64,000 nt of DNA from JBCAWW01 sp045106675 (GTDB lineage: Bacteria; Bacteroidota; Bacteroidia; J057), in the NCBI GenBank assembly GCA_045106675.1, contig JBGCFA010000011.1, forward strand, positions 1-64,000, in the 5' to 3' direction. This document shows, one piece after another, positions 45,172-54,822 of this stretch (position 1 is the first letter of the stretch; each line of letters begins with the position of its first letter). The position numbers were made by a program, and so were the translations under genes. The notes beneath the pieces were generated by a model. It was given only the letters and a program-made list of their open reading frames with translations. It was not told the DNA's origin and ran no database searches.

Positions 45172-46413
45172 ATGGATTTATTAAGATTTTCAACGGCAGG
45201 CAGTGTTGACGATGGTAAGAGCACACTGATTGGCCGATTATTATACGATACAAAATCGATCTTCGAAGACCAACTTGAGTCTATCGAGGAAACTTCTGAG
45301 CGTAGAGGGGATGATTACCTCGACCTCGCTTTGCTAACTGACGGCCTTAAGGCAGAACGTGAGCAGGGTATTACCATCGACGTAGCTTATCGCTATTTCG
45401 CTACTCCGATGCGTAAGTTTATCCTAGCGGATACTCCGGGACACATTCAGTACACACGTAACATGGTTACTGGTGCTTCTACTGTCAATCTCGCGATTGT
45501 ATTGATAGATGCTCGTCAAGGTGTTTTGGAACAGACTCGTCGTCATGCATTCATTAGTTCATTGCTACAGATCAAGCACCTTTTTGTTTGTGTAAACAAG
45601 ATGGACTTGGTTGACTTTAGCGAGGATCAATTCAAGAAAGTAGTTGAAGAGTTTAAGCAATTCTCTTCAAAGCTAGATGTTCCTGATATCCAGTTTTTCC
45701 CAATTAGTGCACTCAAAGGCGACAATGTTGTTGATCGCTCTGAAAATACACCTTGGTATCAAGGAACGCCATTGCTATATGCACTGGAAAGAGTACATGT
45801 TGGCAATGATCTTAACTATGTAGATAGCCGCTTCCCTGTACAGTATGTGATCCGCCCTCAGTCAGATGAATATCCTGATTATCGTGGATATGCTGGTAAG
45901 GTAGCCGGAGGAGTATTTAAGCCAGGTGATGAGGTGATGATCTTGCCTTCAGGCTTTACTTCAAAAATCAAGTCGATTGATTCGGCTGATGGTCCACTGT
46001 CAAAGGCGTTTGCTCCGATGTCAGTTACGATGACCCTAGAAGATGAGATTGATATCAGCCGTGGCGATATGATCGTAAAACCTGAAAATCAGTCCGAAGT
46101 TGGGCAAGATATCGAACTGATGCTTTGCTGGATGAACGACAAAAAACTCGTTCCTAAAGGGAAGTATAAAATCAAGCATACCTCTAGAGATGCTCGTTGT
46201 ATCGTGAAGGATGTACGCTACAAAGTGGACGTAAATACACTGCACAGAGTGGAGGATGACAATTCTCTCGGTCTCAATGATATTGGTCGTGTTTTGATCC
46301 GTACTACAGTGCCTTTAATGCATGATGCATACACAAAAAATCGTTCCACTGGAAGTGTAATTCTAGTCGACGAATTCACCAACGAAACTGTAGCTGCAGG
46401 AATGATCCTTTGA
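45172..46413 (+). CDS. cysN: Sulfate adenylyltransferase large subunit (GTPase)
   Basis: The protein has 413 residues, so it lacks the CysC fusion found in CysNC. G motifs are GSVDDGKSTLIG (G1), DTPGH (G3) and NKMD (G4); EF-Tu-like beta barrels follow. GTP hydrolysis drives the unfavourable synthesis of APS by CysD. It completes the PAPS module cysC-cysD-cysN and is followed after 111 bp by wza. Confidence 0.95.
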   Translation: MDLLRFSTAGSVDDGKSTLIGRLLYDTKSIFEDQLESIEETSERRGDDYLDLALLTDGLKAEREQGITIDVAYRYFATPMRKFILADTPGHIQYTRNMVTGASTVNLAIVLIDARQGVLEQTRRHAFISSLLQIKHLFVCVNKMDLVDFSEDQFKKVVEEFKQFSSKLDVPDIQFFPISALKGDNVVDRSENTPWYQGTPLLYALERVHVGNDLNYVDSRFPVQYVIRPQSDEYPDYRGYAGKVAGGVFKPGDEVMILPSGFTSKIKSIDSADGPLSKAFAPMSVTMTLEDEIDISRGDMIVKPENQSEVGQDIELMLCWMNDKKLVPKGKYKIKHTSRDARCIVKDVRYKVDVNTLHRVEDDNSLGLNDIGRVLIRTTVPLMHDAYTKNRSTGSVILVDEFTNETVAAGMIL

Positions 46414-46432
46414 TCTGACTACGGCACCCATT

Positions 46433-46487
46433 CAGGGATTCATTCAGTCAGTTCGTCATGTTCTCGTACTAACTGTATGAATCCCTG
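46433..46487 (+). promoter_or_regulatory. Long hairpin between cysN and wza
   Basis: CAGGGATTCAT (46433-46443) pairs perfectly with ATGAATCCCTG (46477-46487). Inside, CAGTT pairs with AACTG. There is no T run after it, so it is not a normal terminator; it may be a processing or stability element or a protein site. Confidence 0.5.
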
Positions 46488-46524
46488 CCTAAATTGAGTA
46501 ACGAAAAGGAAATATTATAGGACT

Positions 46525-47307
46525 ATGATTTTGAGTAAGCAAATATTTTGGACTTTGATCTTCTTGCCACTGGTTTTGACTTCGTGTCTTACCAATGTGC
46601 AGACAGAGCTGCTGCAGGAGAATCAATATAAAGTGGGGGAACTCACCGCGATTCCAAATGCAGTCCCAGAATATCGCTTACAAACAAATGATGTACTGTC
46701 CATTGAAGTCAAGAGTATTAATAGCGCGAACGTTGAGTATTTCAACAAGAGTGGCTCTACGATGAATGTAAGTTCATTGACCAATTATCTCAATGGCTAT
46801 AATATTGATGAGGCAGGTAAGATCGTCCTTCCTGAAATGGGGGAAGTCAAAATAGGGGGAATGACCATGGCTGAAGCCCGTGCCCATATTCAATTAGTGA
46901 TTCAAAAACAGGTGCCAAGAGCTACAGTGTTTGTATCATTGGTGAGTTTTAAAATCTCTATAATTGGAGAGGTCATGAAACCAGGTTATTTTTATGTCTA
47001 CCATAATCAGTTGAATGTTTTTGAAGCCTTAGCGCTCGCTGGAGATTTAGATGATTATGCTGATCGTACTCGTATAACCTTGATAAGACAGACGAAAGAA
47101 GGTAGCCAAGCCACTCTGCTCGATTTGACTGATCCGAAGATGATAGAGAGTCCTTACTTTTACCTACAGCCAAGTGATGCTTTGTATATACCGCCTTTGG
47201 AGGTGAAAAATAACCGACATAATCTAGCCAATCTGACTGTTCTCAACATCGTATTGTCTGGAATCACCACCGGAGTAGCCGTTATATCCTTGATCACTCG
47301 CAACTAG
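46525..47307 (+). CDS. Polysaccharide export outer-membrane lipoprotein (Wza-type)
   Basis: The protein has 260 residues. The lipobox is VLTSC with Cys21. A Poly_export domain (about 50-150, starting YRLQTNDVLSIEVKS) and an SLBB domain (about 150-225) follow; the C-terminus is a predicted membrane helix (VLNIVLSGITTGVAVISLI), as in Bacteroidota Wza proteins. It forms the outer-membrane export channel for capsule or exopolysaccharide together with the Wzc protein encoded next. Confidence 0.92.
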   Translation: MILSKQIFWTLIFLPLVLTSCLTNVQTELLQENQYKVGELTAIPNAVPEYRLQTNDVLSIEVKSINSANVEYFNKSGSTMNVSSLTNYLNGYNIDEAGKIVLPEMGEVKIGGMTMAEARAHIQLVIQKQVPRATVFVSLVSFKISIIGEVMKPGYFYVYHNQLNVFEALALAGDLDDYADRTRITLIRQTKEGSQATLLDLTDPKMIESPYFYLQPSDALYIPPLEVKNNRHNLANLTVLNIVLSGITTGVAVISLITRN

Positions 47308-47378
47308 GTGACTAGTGCCTCTTTTGGCCATCTGAAAGAATAATATTTACAACCAAAAATCCCTAATCCGTTACCGTC

Positions 47379-49745
47379 ATGTTTCAAACTAAGCAAGCCA
47401 TGGGAAATCCGTACGGTGATGATACTATCGATCTAAAGGAACTTCTATCCAAGTTCACCAAGAAATGGTATCTATTTGCTATCAGCGTGCTATTGTTCTG
47501 TGGAGTAGCATTTATGTTTGCCCGTGCTGCTACCAACACATATCAGGTCAATGCTTCTATTATCCTAAACGAAAATAGTAATGAGGTAACCTCTTTTGAA
47601 TCTATCCTCAAAAACTATAATGTAGCGGTACCTAATAAATCTATTCCGAATGAAATCGGGATGCTCAGTTCTTATCGATTGATCAAAGAATCAGTCAAGT
47701 CGATGGACATTGGGGTTACTTATTACAGCAAAGAAACTCTCAAAACACAAATAGAATATAAGGATGTGCCTTTTTCGATTAAGGTAGATTCTGCTCATCG
47801 TCAGTTGGTTTGGTTGCCCATCTACGTGGAACGCTTATCTGCGACAGAGTATCGCGTTCGTGCAAGCGAAAAAGAAGTGGCCCTTCACGATATCAAAGCC
47901 AACGAAAATGTGCGGGTTATCAACGATGTCAATGTCGAAAAGACCTTAAAGGTTGGTGAGCCTTATGTAGATGATATGTTGGCCTTTGAAGTGAATTGGA
48001 AAAAAGACTGGGACACTTATCAGAAAGAACAATATTACTTTGTCATCAACACCCTTGATGGACTCGCTGACACCTATATGGCCGGTCTTAAAGTCGGTCT
48101 CGTCAACGATGATGCAAATATCGTGGAGCTTAGCCATGAAGGCCCATTGGTAGAGGTCAGCAAAAAGTTTATCAACGCACTGCTTGATAACTATCGCGAA
48201 GACCAACTATCTAAAAAGCGTGAGCTAGGAGTGCGCACCTTGGAGACGCTAGATGGTCAAATCGCGAAGGTGGATCAAAATATGAACACTATCCGCGATG
48301 AGTTAACGCAAGCCACACGTGGAACGATTGATCCAAGTGGTACTGCTATGACTTTAGGATCTGAAGTGTCTAGACTAAAAGGAGAGAAATCTTTAGAACG
48401 AACCAAACTACAATACCTCCAAAGTATTCAAAGCCGCCTCCAATCAAATACCAATAGTAATGAATTGCCATCTCCAACTTCGCTAGGAGTGGTAGATCCA
48501 GTACTGACAAATTTGGTTTTAAAGCTTTCCTCACAAAGTGAAGAGCTAGAGACGATGCTTGCGGATTTGGGCGAGAATAGCCCTGTGGTACAAGTACAAC
48601 GCTTGAAAATCAAAAATACGAGAACTCAGATCCTCGAAAACGTCAAGTCTAGTATTTCTGCAACTCAAATGCTTTTAGGTTCCATAAATAGCCGAATTAA
48701 TAGCGCTCAGGGAACGATTAACACGCTACCTGGGATACAAAATAAAACAGACCTTATCAAAGGAGACCGCGAGATAGCTTCTCAGATGTTTCAAAATCTT
48801 AGCGAGCAACGCAATCTAGTTGAACTTGCCCTAGAAACGGTCTCAGTGGATATGGAGGTGATAGATTCTCCTAAGCAAGTAGGCAAGAAGCCTATTGCGC
48901 CCAATAAAGCATTCTATATACTTACTGGCTTGATCTTAGGCTTAGGTCTTCCAGCAGTCTTTATTGTAGTACAAGATTTCTTCGATAAGAGTATTAAAGG
49001 ATATGACGATATCCAAGCAAGCACCAATATCCCGGTGTTAGGATTTATTGCTCGTCATGACCGGAACAGTAGTTATATCGTACCTAAAGACTCACGTACT
49101 GCACTAGCTGAGTCGTTCCGCTCTATCCGTATCAAATTGCAATATTTGACCTCAGAAGGCGGTCCACAGCAAATAATTGGGCTTACATCCTCCTCTTCAG
49201 GAGAAGGTAAAACCTTCTGTGCGACTAACTTAGCCGCAGTATTTGCTCAGTCAGGAAAACGTACGTTATTGATCGATATTGACTTGCGTCGTCCTCGGGT
49301 TACTCGTTATTTTGAAAACGGAGATGGAAGAGGACTTTCTACCTTTCTCATCGGTGAGGTCAACGATCCCAAAGAGATCGTACACAAGACTCACATCGAA
49401 AACCTTGACGTAATACACTCCGGTCCTATCTGTACCAATCCATTGGATTTGATTGCGACCGATAAGATGGCCGATCTACTCAGCGTATATCGCGAAGAGT
49501 ACGATGCGATTATCTTGGACACTCCTCCAGTAGGTTTAGTTTCTGACTATTTGGTGATCATGCAGATGACTGACTTTAACGTCTATGTTGTACGCGATAC
49601 TACTACCAATGTGGATAATCTAAGGATGATCAACGAATTATATGATAGTGAAAAGATTAAGAATGTCAGCATTCTTATCAATGATGTAAAATCGTTATCC
49701 AACTATGGATATATTGATAAATACTACGGCTACGGCGATGAATAA
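47379..49745 (+). CDS. Wzc-type polysaccharide co-polymerase / tyrosine autokinase
   Basis: The protein has 788 residues (ATG 47379; 47400 is an alternative). A Wzz domain with membrane helices near 30 and 520 surrounds a periplasmic coiled coil (about 270-460). The cytoplasmic BY-kinase has Walker A SSSSGEGKT with Lys611, Walker A' LLIDIDLRRP and Walker B AIILDTPPVG. The C-terminus has a tyrosine cluster (YGYIDKYYGYGDE). It controls chain length and export with the Wza protein. No Wzb phosphatase gene is present in the window. Confidence 0.93.
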   Translation: MFQTKQAMGNPYGDDTIDLKELLSKFTKKWYLFAISVLLFCGVAFMFARAATNTYQVNASIILNENSNEVTSFESILKNYNVAVPNKSIPNEIGMLSSYRLIKESVKSMDIGVTYYSKETLKTQIEYKDVPFSIKVDSAHRQLVWLPIYVERLSATEYRVRASEKEVALHDIKANENVRVINDVNVEKTLKVGEPYVDDMLAFEVNWKKDWDTYQKEQYYFVINTLDGLADTYMAGLKVGLVNDDANIVELSHEGPLVEVSKKFINALLDNYREDQLSKKRELGVRTLETLDGQIAKVDQNMNTIRDELTQATRGTIDPSGTAMTLGSEVSRLKGEKSLERTKLQYLQSIQSRLQSNTNSNELPSPTSLGVVDPVLTNLVLKLSSQSEELETMLADLGENSPVVQVQRLKIKNTRTQILENVKSSISATQMLLGSINSRINSAQGTINTLPGIQNKTDLIKGDREIASQMFQNLSEQRNLVELALETVSVDMEVIDSPKQVGKKPIAPNKAFYILTGLILGLGLPAVFIVVQDFFDKSIKGYDDIQASTNIPVLGFIARHDRNSSYIVPKDSRTALAESFRSIRIKLQYLTSEGGPQQIIGLTSSSSGEGKTFCATNLAAVFAQSGKRTLLIDIDLRRPRVTRYFENGDGRGLSTFLIGEVNDPKEIVHKTHIENLDVIHSGPICTNPLDLIATDKMADLLSVYREEYDAIILDTPPVGLVSDYLVIMQMTDFNVYVVRDTTTNVDNLRMINELYDSEKIKNVSILINDVKSLSNYGYIDKYYGYGDE

Positions 49746-49841
49746 ATAGTTGGCAGTAAAGAGTTTCTAAAGTCATTCGGAATTTGATTAAGAACCTCAA
49801 AACGCCCAACTCCAAAACTGTTAACATTTTTAACTAATTAG

Positions 49842-50882
49842 ATGAAAAAAGCATTCATTACCGGGATTACCGGACAGGACGGTTCCTTTCTAGCCGAGCT
49901 TCTTCTTGAAAAAGGCTATGATGTACATGGCACCATTCGTCGTGCGAGTGTATTTAACACACAGCGTATCGAGCATTTGATGGGCCATGAGCGTCTCAGT
50001 CTGCACCATGGTGATTTGTCTGACAGCGCTAACCTTAACAAGTTGCTACGTCTGATTCAGCCTGATGAAATCTACAATTTGGGAGCTCAGAGTCATGTAA
50101 AGGTGTCCTTTGATGTACCGGAATATACTGCCCAGGTTGATGCTGTTGGTACGCTTCGTATCCTAGATGCGATGCAAAACCAATGCCCTAATGCTCGTTT
50201 TTACCAAGCTTCCACTTCGGAGCTTTATGGTAAAGTTCAGGAAATCCCTCAAACTGAGACGACTCCTTTCTACCCACGTAGCCCTTACGGTGTGGCTAAG
50301 CTTTACGGTTTTTGGATTGTCAAAAACTTCCGTGAGTCTTATGGAATGTATGCTTGTAATGGCATCCTTTTCAACCATGAGTCAGAGCGTCGTGGTAAGA
50401 CTTTCGTAACTCGCAAGATCACTACTATCCTTTCTCAAATCCATCACGGATTGAGCGATGTATTGCGTCTTGGTAATATGGACTCTCAGCGTGACTGGGG
50501 TTATGCCAAGGAGTATGTAGAGATGATGTGGATGATGCTTCAGCAAGATGAGCCAGAAGACTTTGTTGTCGCTACTGGTAAGATGTACACTGTACGTCAG
50601 TTTGTTGAAAAAGCAGCTAAGCATATCGACGTTGATATCGTTTGGAAAGGCGAAGGCGTTGACGAAAAAGGCTATGATTCCAAAACTGGAAAATTGATCG
50701 TAGAAGTTGATCCTAAGTACTTCCGTCCTGCTGAGGTAGAACTCCTTATCGGTGATCCTACAAAAGCTAAGGAAGAATTAGGCTGGGTACCAAAAGTTGA
50801 AATCGACGAATTGGTAGAGATTATGATGACAAACGATCTAGCAGAAGCTAAAAAGAAAGTTTTGCATGCACAGCTCGGCTAA
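49842..50882 (+). CDS. gmd: GDP-mannose 4,6-dehydratase
   Basis: The protein has 346 residues. It is an extended SDR with GITGQDGSFLAELLLEKGY, the active-site TSE triad segment YQASTSELYG and YPRSPYGVAKLYGFW (catalytic Tyr and Lys). It converts GDP-mannose to GDP-4-keto-6-deoxymannose. The 3' end overlaps fcl by 17 bp, so the two steps towards GDP-L-fucose are coupled. Confidence 0.96.
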   Translation: MKKAFITGITGQDGSFLAELLLEKGYDVHGTIRRASVFNTQRIEHLMGHERLSLHHGDLSDSANLNKLLRLIQPDEIYNLGAQSHVKVSFDVPEYTAQVDAVGTLRILDAMQNQCPNARFYQASTSELYGKVQEIPQTETTPFYPRSPYGVAKLYGFWIVKNFRESYGMYACNGILFNHESERRGKTFVTRKITTILSQIHHGLSDVLRLGNMDSQRDWGYAKEYVEMMWMMLQQDEPEDFVVATGKMYTVRQFVEKAAKHIDVDIVWKGEGVDEKGYDSKTGKLIVEVDPKYFRPAEVELLIGDPTKAKEELGWVPKVEIDELVEIMMTNDLAEAKKKVLHAQLG

Positions 50883-51825
50883 GATATATGTCGCGGGACA
50901 CCGCGGAATGGTAGGCTCTTCTATTGTACGTCGTCTTAAATCCGAAGGATTTAACAACATCGTCGTACGCACTTCTAAAGAGTTAGATTTGCGTAGTCAG
51001 ACAGCAGTAGCGGAGTTCTTTGCCAGCGAAAAGCCAGAATATGTCTTTCTCGCTGCCGCTAAGGTCGGTGGTATTGTTGCGAACAATACCTATCGTGCGG
51101 ATTTCCTTTATGACAATTTGGCGATTCAGATGAATGTTATTCATCAAGCCTACGTCAATAAGGTGACCAAGCTAATGTTCCTTGGTAGTTCGTGTATCTA
51201 TCCCAAGTTTGCGCCTCAACCTATGAAAGAGGACGACTTATTGACAGGTACACTAGAAGAGACCAATGAACCATATGCGATTGCCAAAATCTCTGGTATC
51301 AAACTATGTGAGGCTTATCGCGACCAATATGGCTGCAACTTTATCTCTGGGATGCCTACAAATTTGTATGGCCCTAATGATAACTATGACCTCCAAAATA
51401 GCCATGTCTTACCTGCCTTGATTCGTAAGTTTCATGAAGGTAAACTCAATGCTACGCCAAGCGTAGAGATTTGGGGAGATGGTAGCCCACAACGTGAGTT
51501 CATGCATACCGATGATCTAGCAGCTGCTTGTACTTATTTGATGCGCGAATATGATGGACGTCAGTTTGTCAATATCGGGGTCGGAAAAGACATCAGTATC
51601 AAAGATCTCGCTTTGATGATCAAAGATATAGTGGGATACGAAGGTGAGTTATCCTTCGATACCACTAAGCCAACTGGCACACCTCGTAAATTGATGGACT
51701 CTAGTCGTCTGTTTGCTACTGGCTTCAATCCTCAAATTGAGTTGAAAGCTGGTATCGAAACCGTCTATGAAGACTTCAAATCGCACCAGAGCCAATATGA
51801 ATCTGGTGAGCGAGTGGTAGTTTAA
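50866..51825 (+). CDS. fcl: GDP-L-fucose synthase
   Basis: The protein has 319 residues. The NADPH site is YVAGHRGMVGSSIVRRL; FLGSSCIYPKFAPQPMKE and the catalytic YAIAKISGIKLCEAY are diagnostic. It epimerises and reduces the Gmd product to GDP-L-fucose, a building block for the glycan made by this locus. It is the last + strand gene and ends before a strong terminator. Confidence 0.96.
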   Translation: MHSSAKIYVAGHRGMVGSSIVRRLKSEGFNNIVVRTSKELDLRSQTAVAEFFASEKPEYVFLAAAKVGGIVANNTYRADFLYDNLAIQMNVIHQAYVNKVTKLMFLGSSCIYPKFAPQPMKEDDLLTGTLEETNEPYAIAKISGIKLCEAYRDQYGCNFISGMPTNLYGPNDNYDLQNSHVLPALIRKFHEGKLNATPSVEIWGDGSPQREFMHTDDLAAACTYLMREYDGRQFVNIGVGKDISIKDLALMIKDIVGYEGELSFDTTKPTGTPRKLMDSSRLFATGFNPQIELKAGIETVYEDFKSHQSQYESGERVVV

Positions 51826-51875
51826 CACAGTATTTTTTGGAAAGCCAAGTGCTTTTCTGATAAATAGAATTAGTA

Positions 51876-51909
51876 GCGAAACAGGATTTATTCCTGTTTC
51901 GCTTTTTTT
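51876..51909 (+). terminator. Terminator of the cys-wza-wzc-gmd-fcl block
   Basis: GCGAAACAGGA (51876-51886) pairs perfectly with TCCTGTTTCGC (51892-51902) and is followed by seven T. Confidence 0.92.
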
Positions 51910-52383
51910 GTGTTTGCAGATCGCAAAAAAAGCTATAAACATGCGGCACTACTTACATCTGGGATCTTTCGATATTTACTGCTTCGCAGAACGCTTAATT
52001 CCGATCTAGCTAAGTAGCAAGCAGTTAAAAATGGATTTGATTGCGAAGCGGTTCTTTTTTGTAAAAAACCTTACGCATATGAAATAATCAAACCTTCGAA
52101 TTATTTGAATAAGAGACTGGAATCCTTCTATATTTACAGCATAACCACATTAAGCCCAGTCGCGGCGAGCCTGATTTACCCTTCGCTCTGCTGCTCCTTT
52201 CTCCCCGAAAGAACCCAACTGGCACAAAAACGATACACCAACATTGCGTTGCGACTTGTCGCAACACCAAAGGATTTTGCCTGCTGCAATCTCATGTCTC
52301 CCACGACTTGGATGTAGCGGACTTAGGTAGGTCATAAGATTTTAGGACCCTTGTTTATTCACATCATTCACCTGATTCCGGAA
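51910..52383. other. Gene-free stretch between converging polysaccharide gene blocks
   Basis: Besides the terminator this 474-bp stretch holds only short frames without similarity to anything I know, an AT hairpin at 52050-52070, a palindrome at 52248-52265 and two copies of CCGGAATTA near 52377 and 52399. It could be a decayed insertion or the scar of a cluster rearrangement, but no terminal repeats or transposase fragments are visible. Confidence 0.4.
52248..52265. repeat. Perfect palindrome with a 2-bp centre
   Basis: GTTGCGAC (52248-52255), TT, GTCGCAAC (52258-52265). It lies in the gene-free stretch and has no T run; it might be a protein-binding site. Confidence 0.45.
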
Positions 52384-53769
52384 TTAGCGACGCTGATCTC
52401 CGGAATTATGGTTTTCTGGCCCACCCTTGCGTAACATCCGACTGTACTCCGATCGAAAAGTATAAAGGGCTGTTGTCATGATGACAAACAATAATGTGTA
52501 AGCTTTGAAATGATTGCCAAAAGTCGATTCTAAGGCCCCCGATAGTACAAAATAGACCAAGAAGCCTATATAGACCAAGCTAGCCCTAAAACCATTGTGA
52601 TAGAGTTTGATGGCATGGTTCATAGCGACAAACAGTACTAGCAGGATGACCGTTACCCCAAGGTAACCCACTTCAAAAAAGGCCTGGAAAAAGAAATTAT
52701 GGGTCACGATCAACCCAATATCATCATAATGCTCGTCTGGAAAGATATGCGCGTATCTCCTAGCCACTCCTGATGGTCCTTGGCCATGCTCTCCCCAACC
52801 GATGAGGTGTATCGGGCTTGGATCTTTGATCTCTTCCAAACACTCCTGCCAAATCACTGTCCGAGCTGAAAGCGTGCTGAGGTTTTTGGCTCCTTGATCG
52901 CCTCTAGCCAATGTATCCGCATATTCGGTTTGGGCGAGATAGCCCATACCCACGGTAAACACAAAAGGCAGGATGGGGACGATCAAGACAAACCATCTCA
53001 ATAATCCTGCAATACGAAACTTGAAGAATATAAAAACTACTGTTACGGTGAGCAAGGTGATCATCATTGTTCCCCTTGAGTCTGCGAAGATGAGAAAGCC
53101 TAAAATCGCTATTTCGTTGAAGTACATCTTGCGACGCTTTTTTCGCTTCAGCCAGCTTGTCGCCAATGCCATTGCATTCATCACAAAAGTCGCCCCCGCC
53201 CAGATGCCAAAGAGGGTAGGATGCGTGCCTCCCGTAAAGGGAACGGCCTTCTTCGCAAGATTAATTCCTAGGGCTTTGAGGATCACCATCGGCTCACCAT
53301 TACGCATGATGACCGTAGAGGGATGATTGAATCCTATCAGATAGATGAAAAATAATATCGTAACCGCTATCGTCGGAATCCTCAGGAGTTTGAGGGTATA
53401 GCGAGTAAAGACAAAATCGAAAAAACCAGGGTGATAGTAGGCCGTAAAGCGAAATCGCGAACTGATAAATAGATAGATGACCAGTGAAAGCAAAAATATA
53501 GAAGACAGATCATTAAAATGTCCTATGAAGGTAGCTCCCTCACGGGCCGTTCGCAGAATGCTGATCCCCCAAAGCAGCAAAAAGAACACCCATAAATAGG
53601 TGTGAGAACTAATGGTGGGACTTTTGAAATAGAGTCTTGCCTTGTTTAAGGCGGTGTAGCGAATCACGCCGAGAAACAAAATTGCATTGGGCAAAAATTT
53701 CAATAGGGTAGTGGCACCCAAAAATATTTTGGCGTTAAATAAATAGAAAAATATTAACGCATAAGCCAT
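52384..53769 (-). CDS. O-antigen polymerase / ligase-type membrane protein (Wzy-like)
   Basis: The protein has 461 residues and about 11-12 membrane helices with a longer periplasmic loop (about 290-370) that contains IWQECLEEIKDPSPIHLIGWGEHGQGP. This layout fits Wzy_C/WaaL-type proteins that polymerise or transfer undecaprenyl-linked repeats. Together with the flippase encoded two genes upstream it marks a Wzx/Wzy-type pathway. It is the last gene of the long - strand block. Confidence 0.8.
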   Translation of the reverse strand: MAYALIFFYLFNAKIFLGATTLLKFLPNAILFLGVIRYTALNKARLYFKSPTISSHTYLWVFFLLLWGISILRTAREGATFIGHFNDLSSIFLLSLVIYLFISSRFRFTAYYHPGFFDFVFTRYTLKLLRIPTIAVTILFFIYLIGFNHPSTVIMRNGEPMVILKALGINLAKKAVPFTGGTHPTLFGIWAGATFVMNAMALATSWLKRKKRRKMYFNEIAILGFLIFADSRGTMMITLLTVTVVFIFFKFRIAGLLRWFVLIVPILPFVFTVGMGYLAQTEYADTLARGDQGAKNLSTLSARTVIWQECLEEIKDPSPIHLIGWGEHGQGPSGVARRYAHIFPDEHYDDIGLIVTHNFFFQAFFEVGYLGVTVILLVLFVAMNHAIKLYHNGFRASLVYIGFLVYFVLSGALESTFGNHFKAYTLLFVIMTTALYTFRSEYSRMLRKGGPENHNSGDQRR

Positions 53770-53790
53770 ATCCTCTATTAAAACCTTCCC

Positions 53791-54822
53791 TTAGGAGACT
53801 AAACGTCTTTTGATTGCTTCTCCGATATTGCGTGTCCGATGGAGATTCATAAATAGTGCCCCCATCAATTTGATCGGAAAAGAGACCATCAATACTAAAA
53901 GTGTCAAAGGATTAAATTCCACCTTTATCCTTTGATACTTGAATGCATCAAAATATTTGCCACATATTCTTTGACAGAGAAATATTTCAGCTTTCGACAA
54001 ACCTTCTTTCCAGCTTTCGTTAGATTTTTGCTGGATACCATAACGTTTTTTACCCAGATTAATATCTGTTGAGGAGCCGTTATATTCCACCTCTAGCATA
54101 TCCGCTTCGTAAGGAATGCCGATGAATTCGCAGATATCTGCTAACGCCTCATTGGGCTGGGACGTTACTGCTTCAAAACGAACATTGCGGACCTGAGGGT
54201 GGCCCTTAAATGCCTGTGCTGCTTTGATTGCGCTCACCCATAACTTACTGATCGTGATGGGGTGATAATTCATCTTGAGTCGCCATACCTCCTTACGATG
54301 ATCCTTGATATAGGAATCCACGTCATCTTTTCGGCGCCATTTACGCTTCTGGGAGAGTAATACTGCCCTAGGATCTCGCACCATATTGATCACTCGAGCG
54401 TTGGGAAACATGGCAAGTATCTCTTGGAGATAAAATAGATTCTGCGGTGTCTTTTCTCCGGGGATTTGTTTGCCTTGTTCTAGCGTTCTCCGGCGGAGAA
54501 CGGCTTCATAAATATCTTGACGGTATATCTTTTCGCGTTCCAGGGACTGGACCAAGCCCAAAGCCTCAGTCGCATACTGAGCCTCCTCAAAGCGCTTCAA
54601 GACATTGTAGCGGTCAATAAATAGTAATTCAGACGCCAGTGTTACTGCCTCTGCCTGATCGATGGGCCGATTGCTGTCATTGGCGGACCAGAGTTTTTCA
54701 AAAAAGTGGAGTTCGTTTAGGAAGTGCACCTGCGGTGAACGACTGAGCAAACGCATCATCAGCGAGGTCCCACTACGTGAGTTGCCCACTACAAAGATGA
54801 TTTTATCTGCTACTTGACTCAT
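53791..54822 (-). CDS. PAPS-dependent sulfotransferase family protein
   Basis: The protein has 343 residues. The 5'-phosphosulfate loop is FVVGNSRSGTSLMMRLL (residues about 10-26), and the 3'-phosphate-binding segment is VINMVRDPRAVLLSQKRKW. These are the two PAPS sites of the sulfotransferase fold. It should transfer sulfate from PAPS to a glycan or lipid-linked sugar. A hydrophobic segment near the C-terminus (LTLLVLMVSFPIKLMGALF) may anchor it to the membrane. It overlaps the flippase gene by 4 bp. Confidence 0.88.
   Translation of the reverse strand: MSQVADKIIFVVGNSRSGTSLMMRLLSRSPQVHFLNELHFFEKLWSANDSNRPIDQAEAVTLASELLFIDRYNVLKRFEEAQYATEALGLVQSLEREKIYRQDIYEAVLRRRTLEQGKQIPGEKTPQNLFYLQEILAMFPNARVINMVRDPRAVLLSQKRKWRRKDDVDSYIKDHRKEVWRLKMNYHPITISKLWVSAIKAAQAFKGHPQVRNVRFEAVTSQPNEALADICEFIGIPYEADMLEVEYNGSSTDINLGKKRYGIQQKSNESWKEGLSKAEIFLCQRICGKYFDAFKYQRIKVEFNPLTLLVLMVSFPIKLMGALFMNLHRTRNIGEAIKRRLVS

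Noticed and set aside
43488..46413. cysC-cysD-cysN as an ordinary sulfate assimilation operon
   Set aside because: Not excluded, but no cysH, cysI, cysG or sulfate transporter is next to it and the sulfotransferase genes are; I therefore favour PAPS for sulfation.
52105..52335. Overlapping short open frames of 60-70 codons in the gap after fcl
   Set aside because: They overlap on both strands, have no ribosome-binding site or recognisable domain, and their composition is not protein-like.
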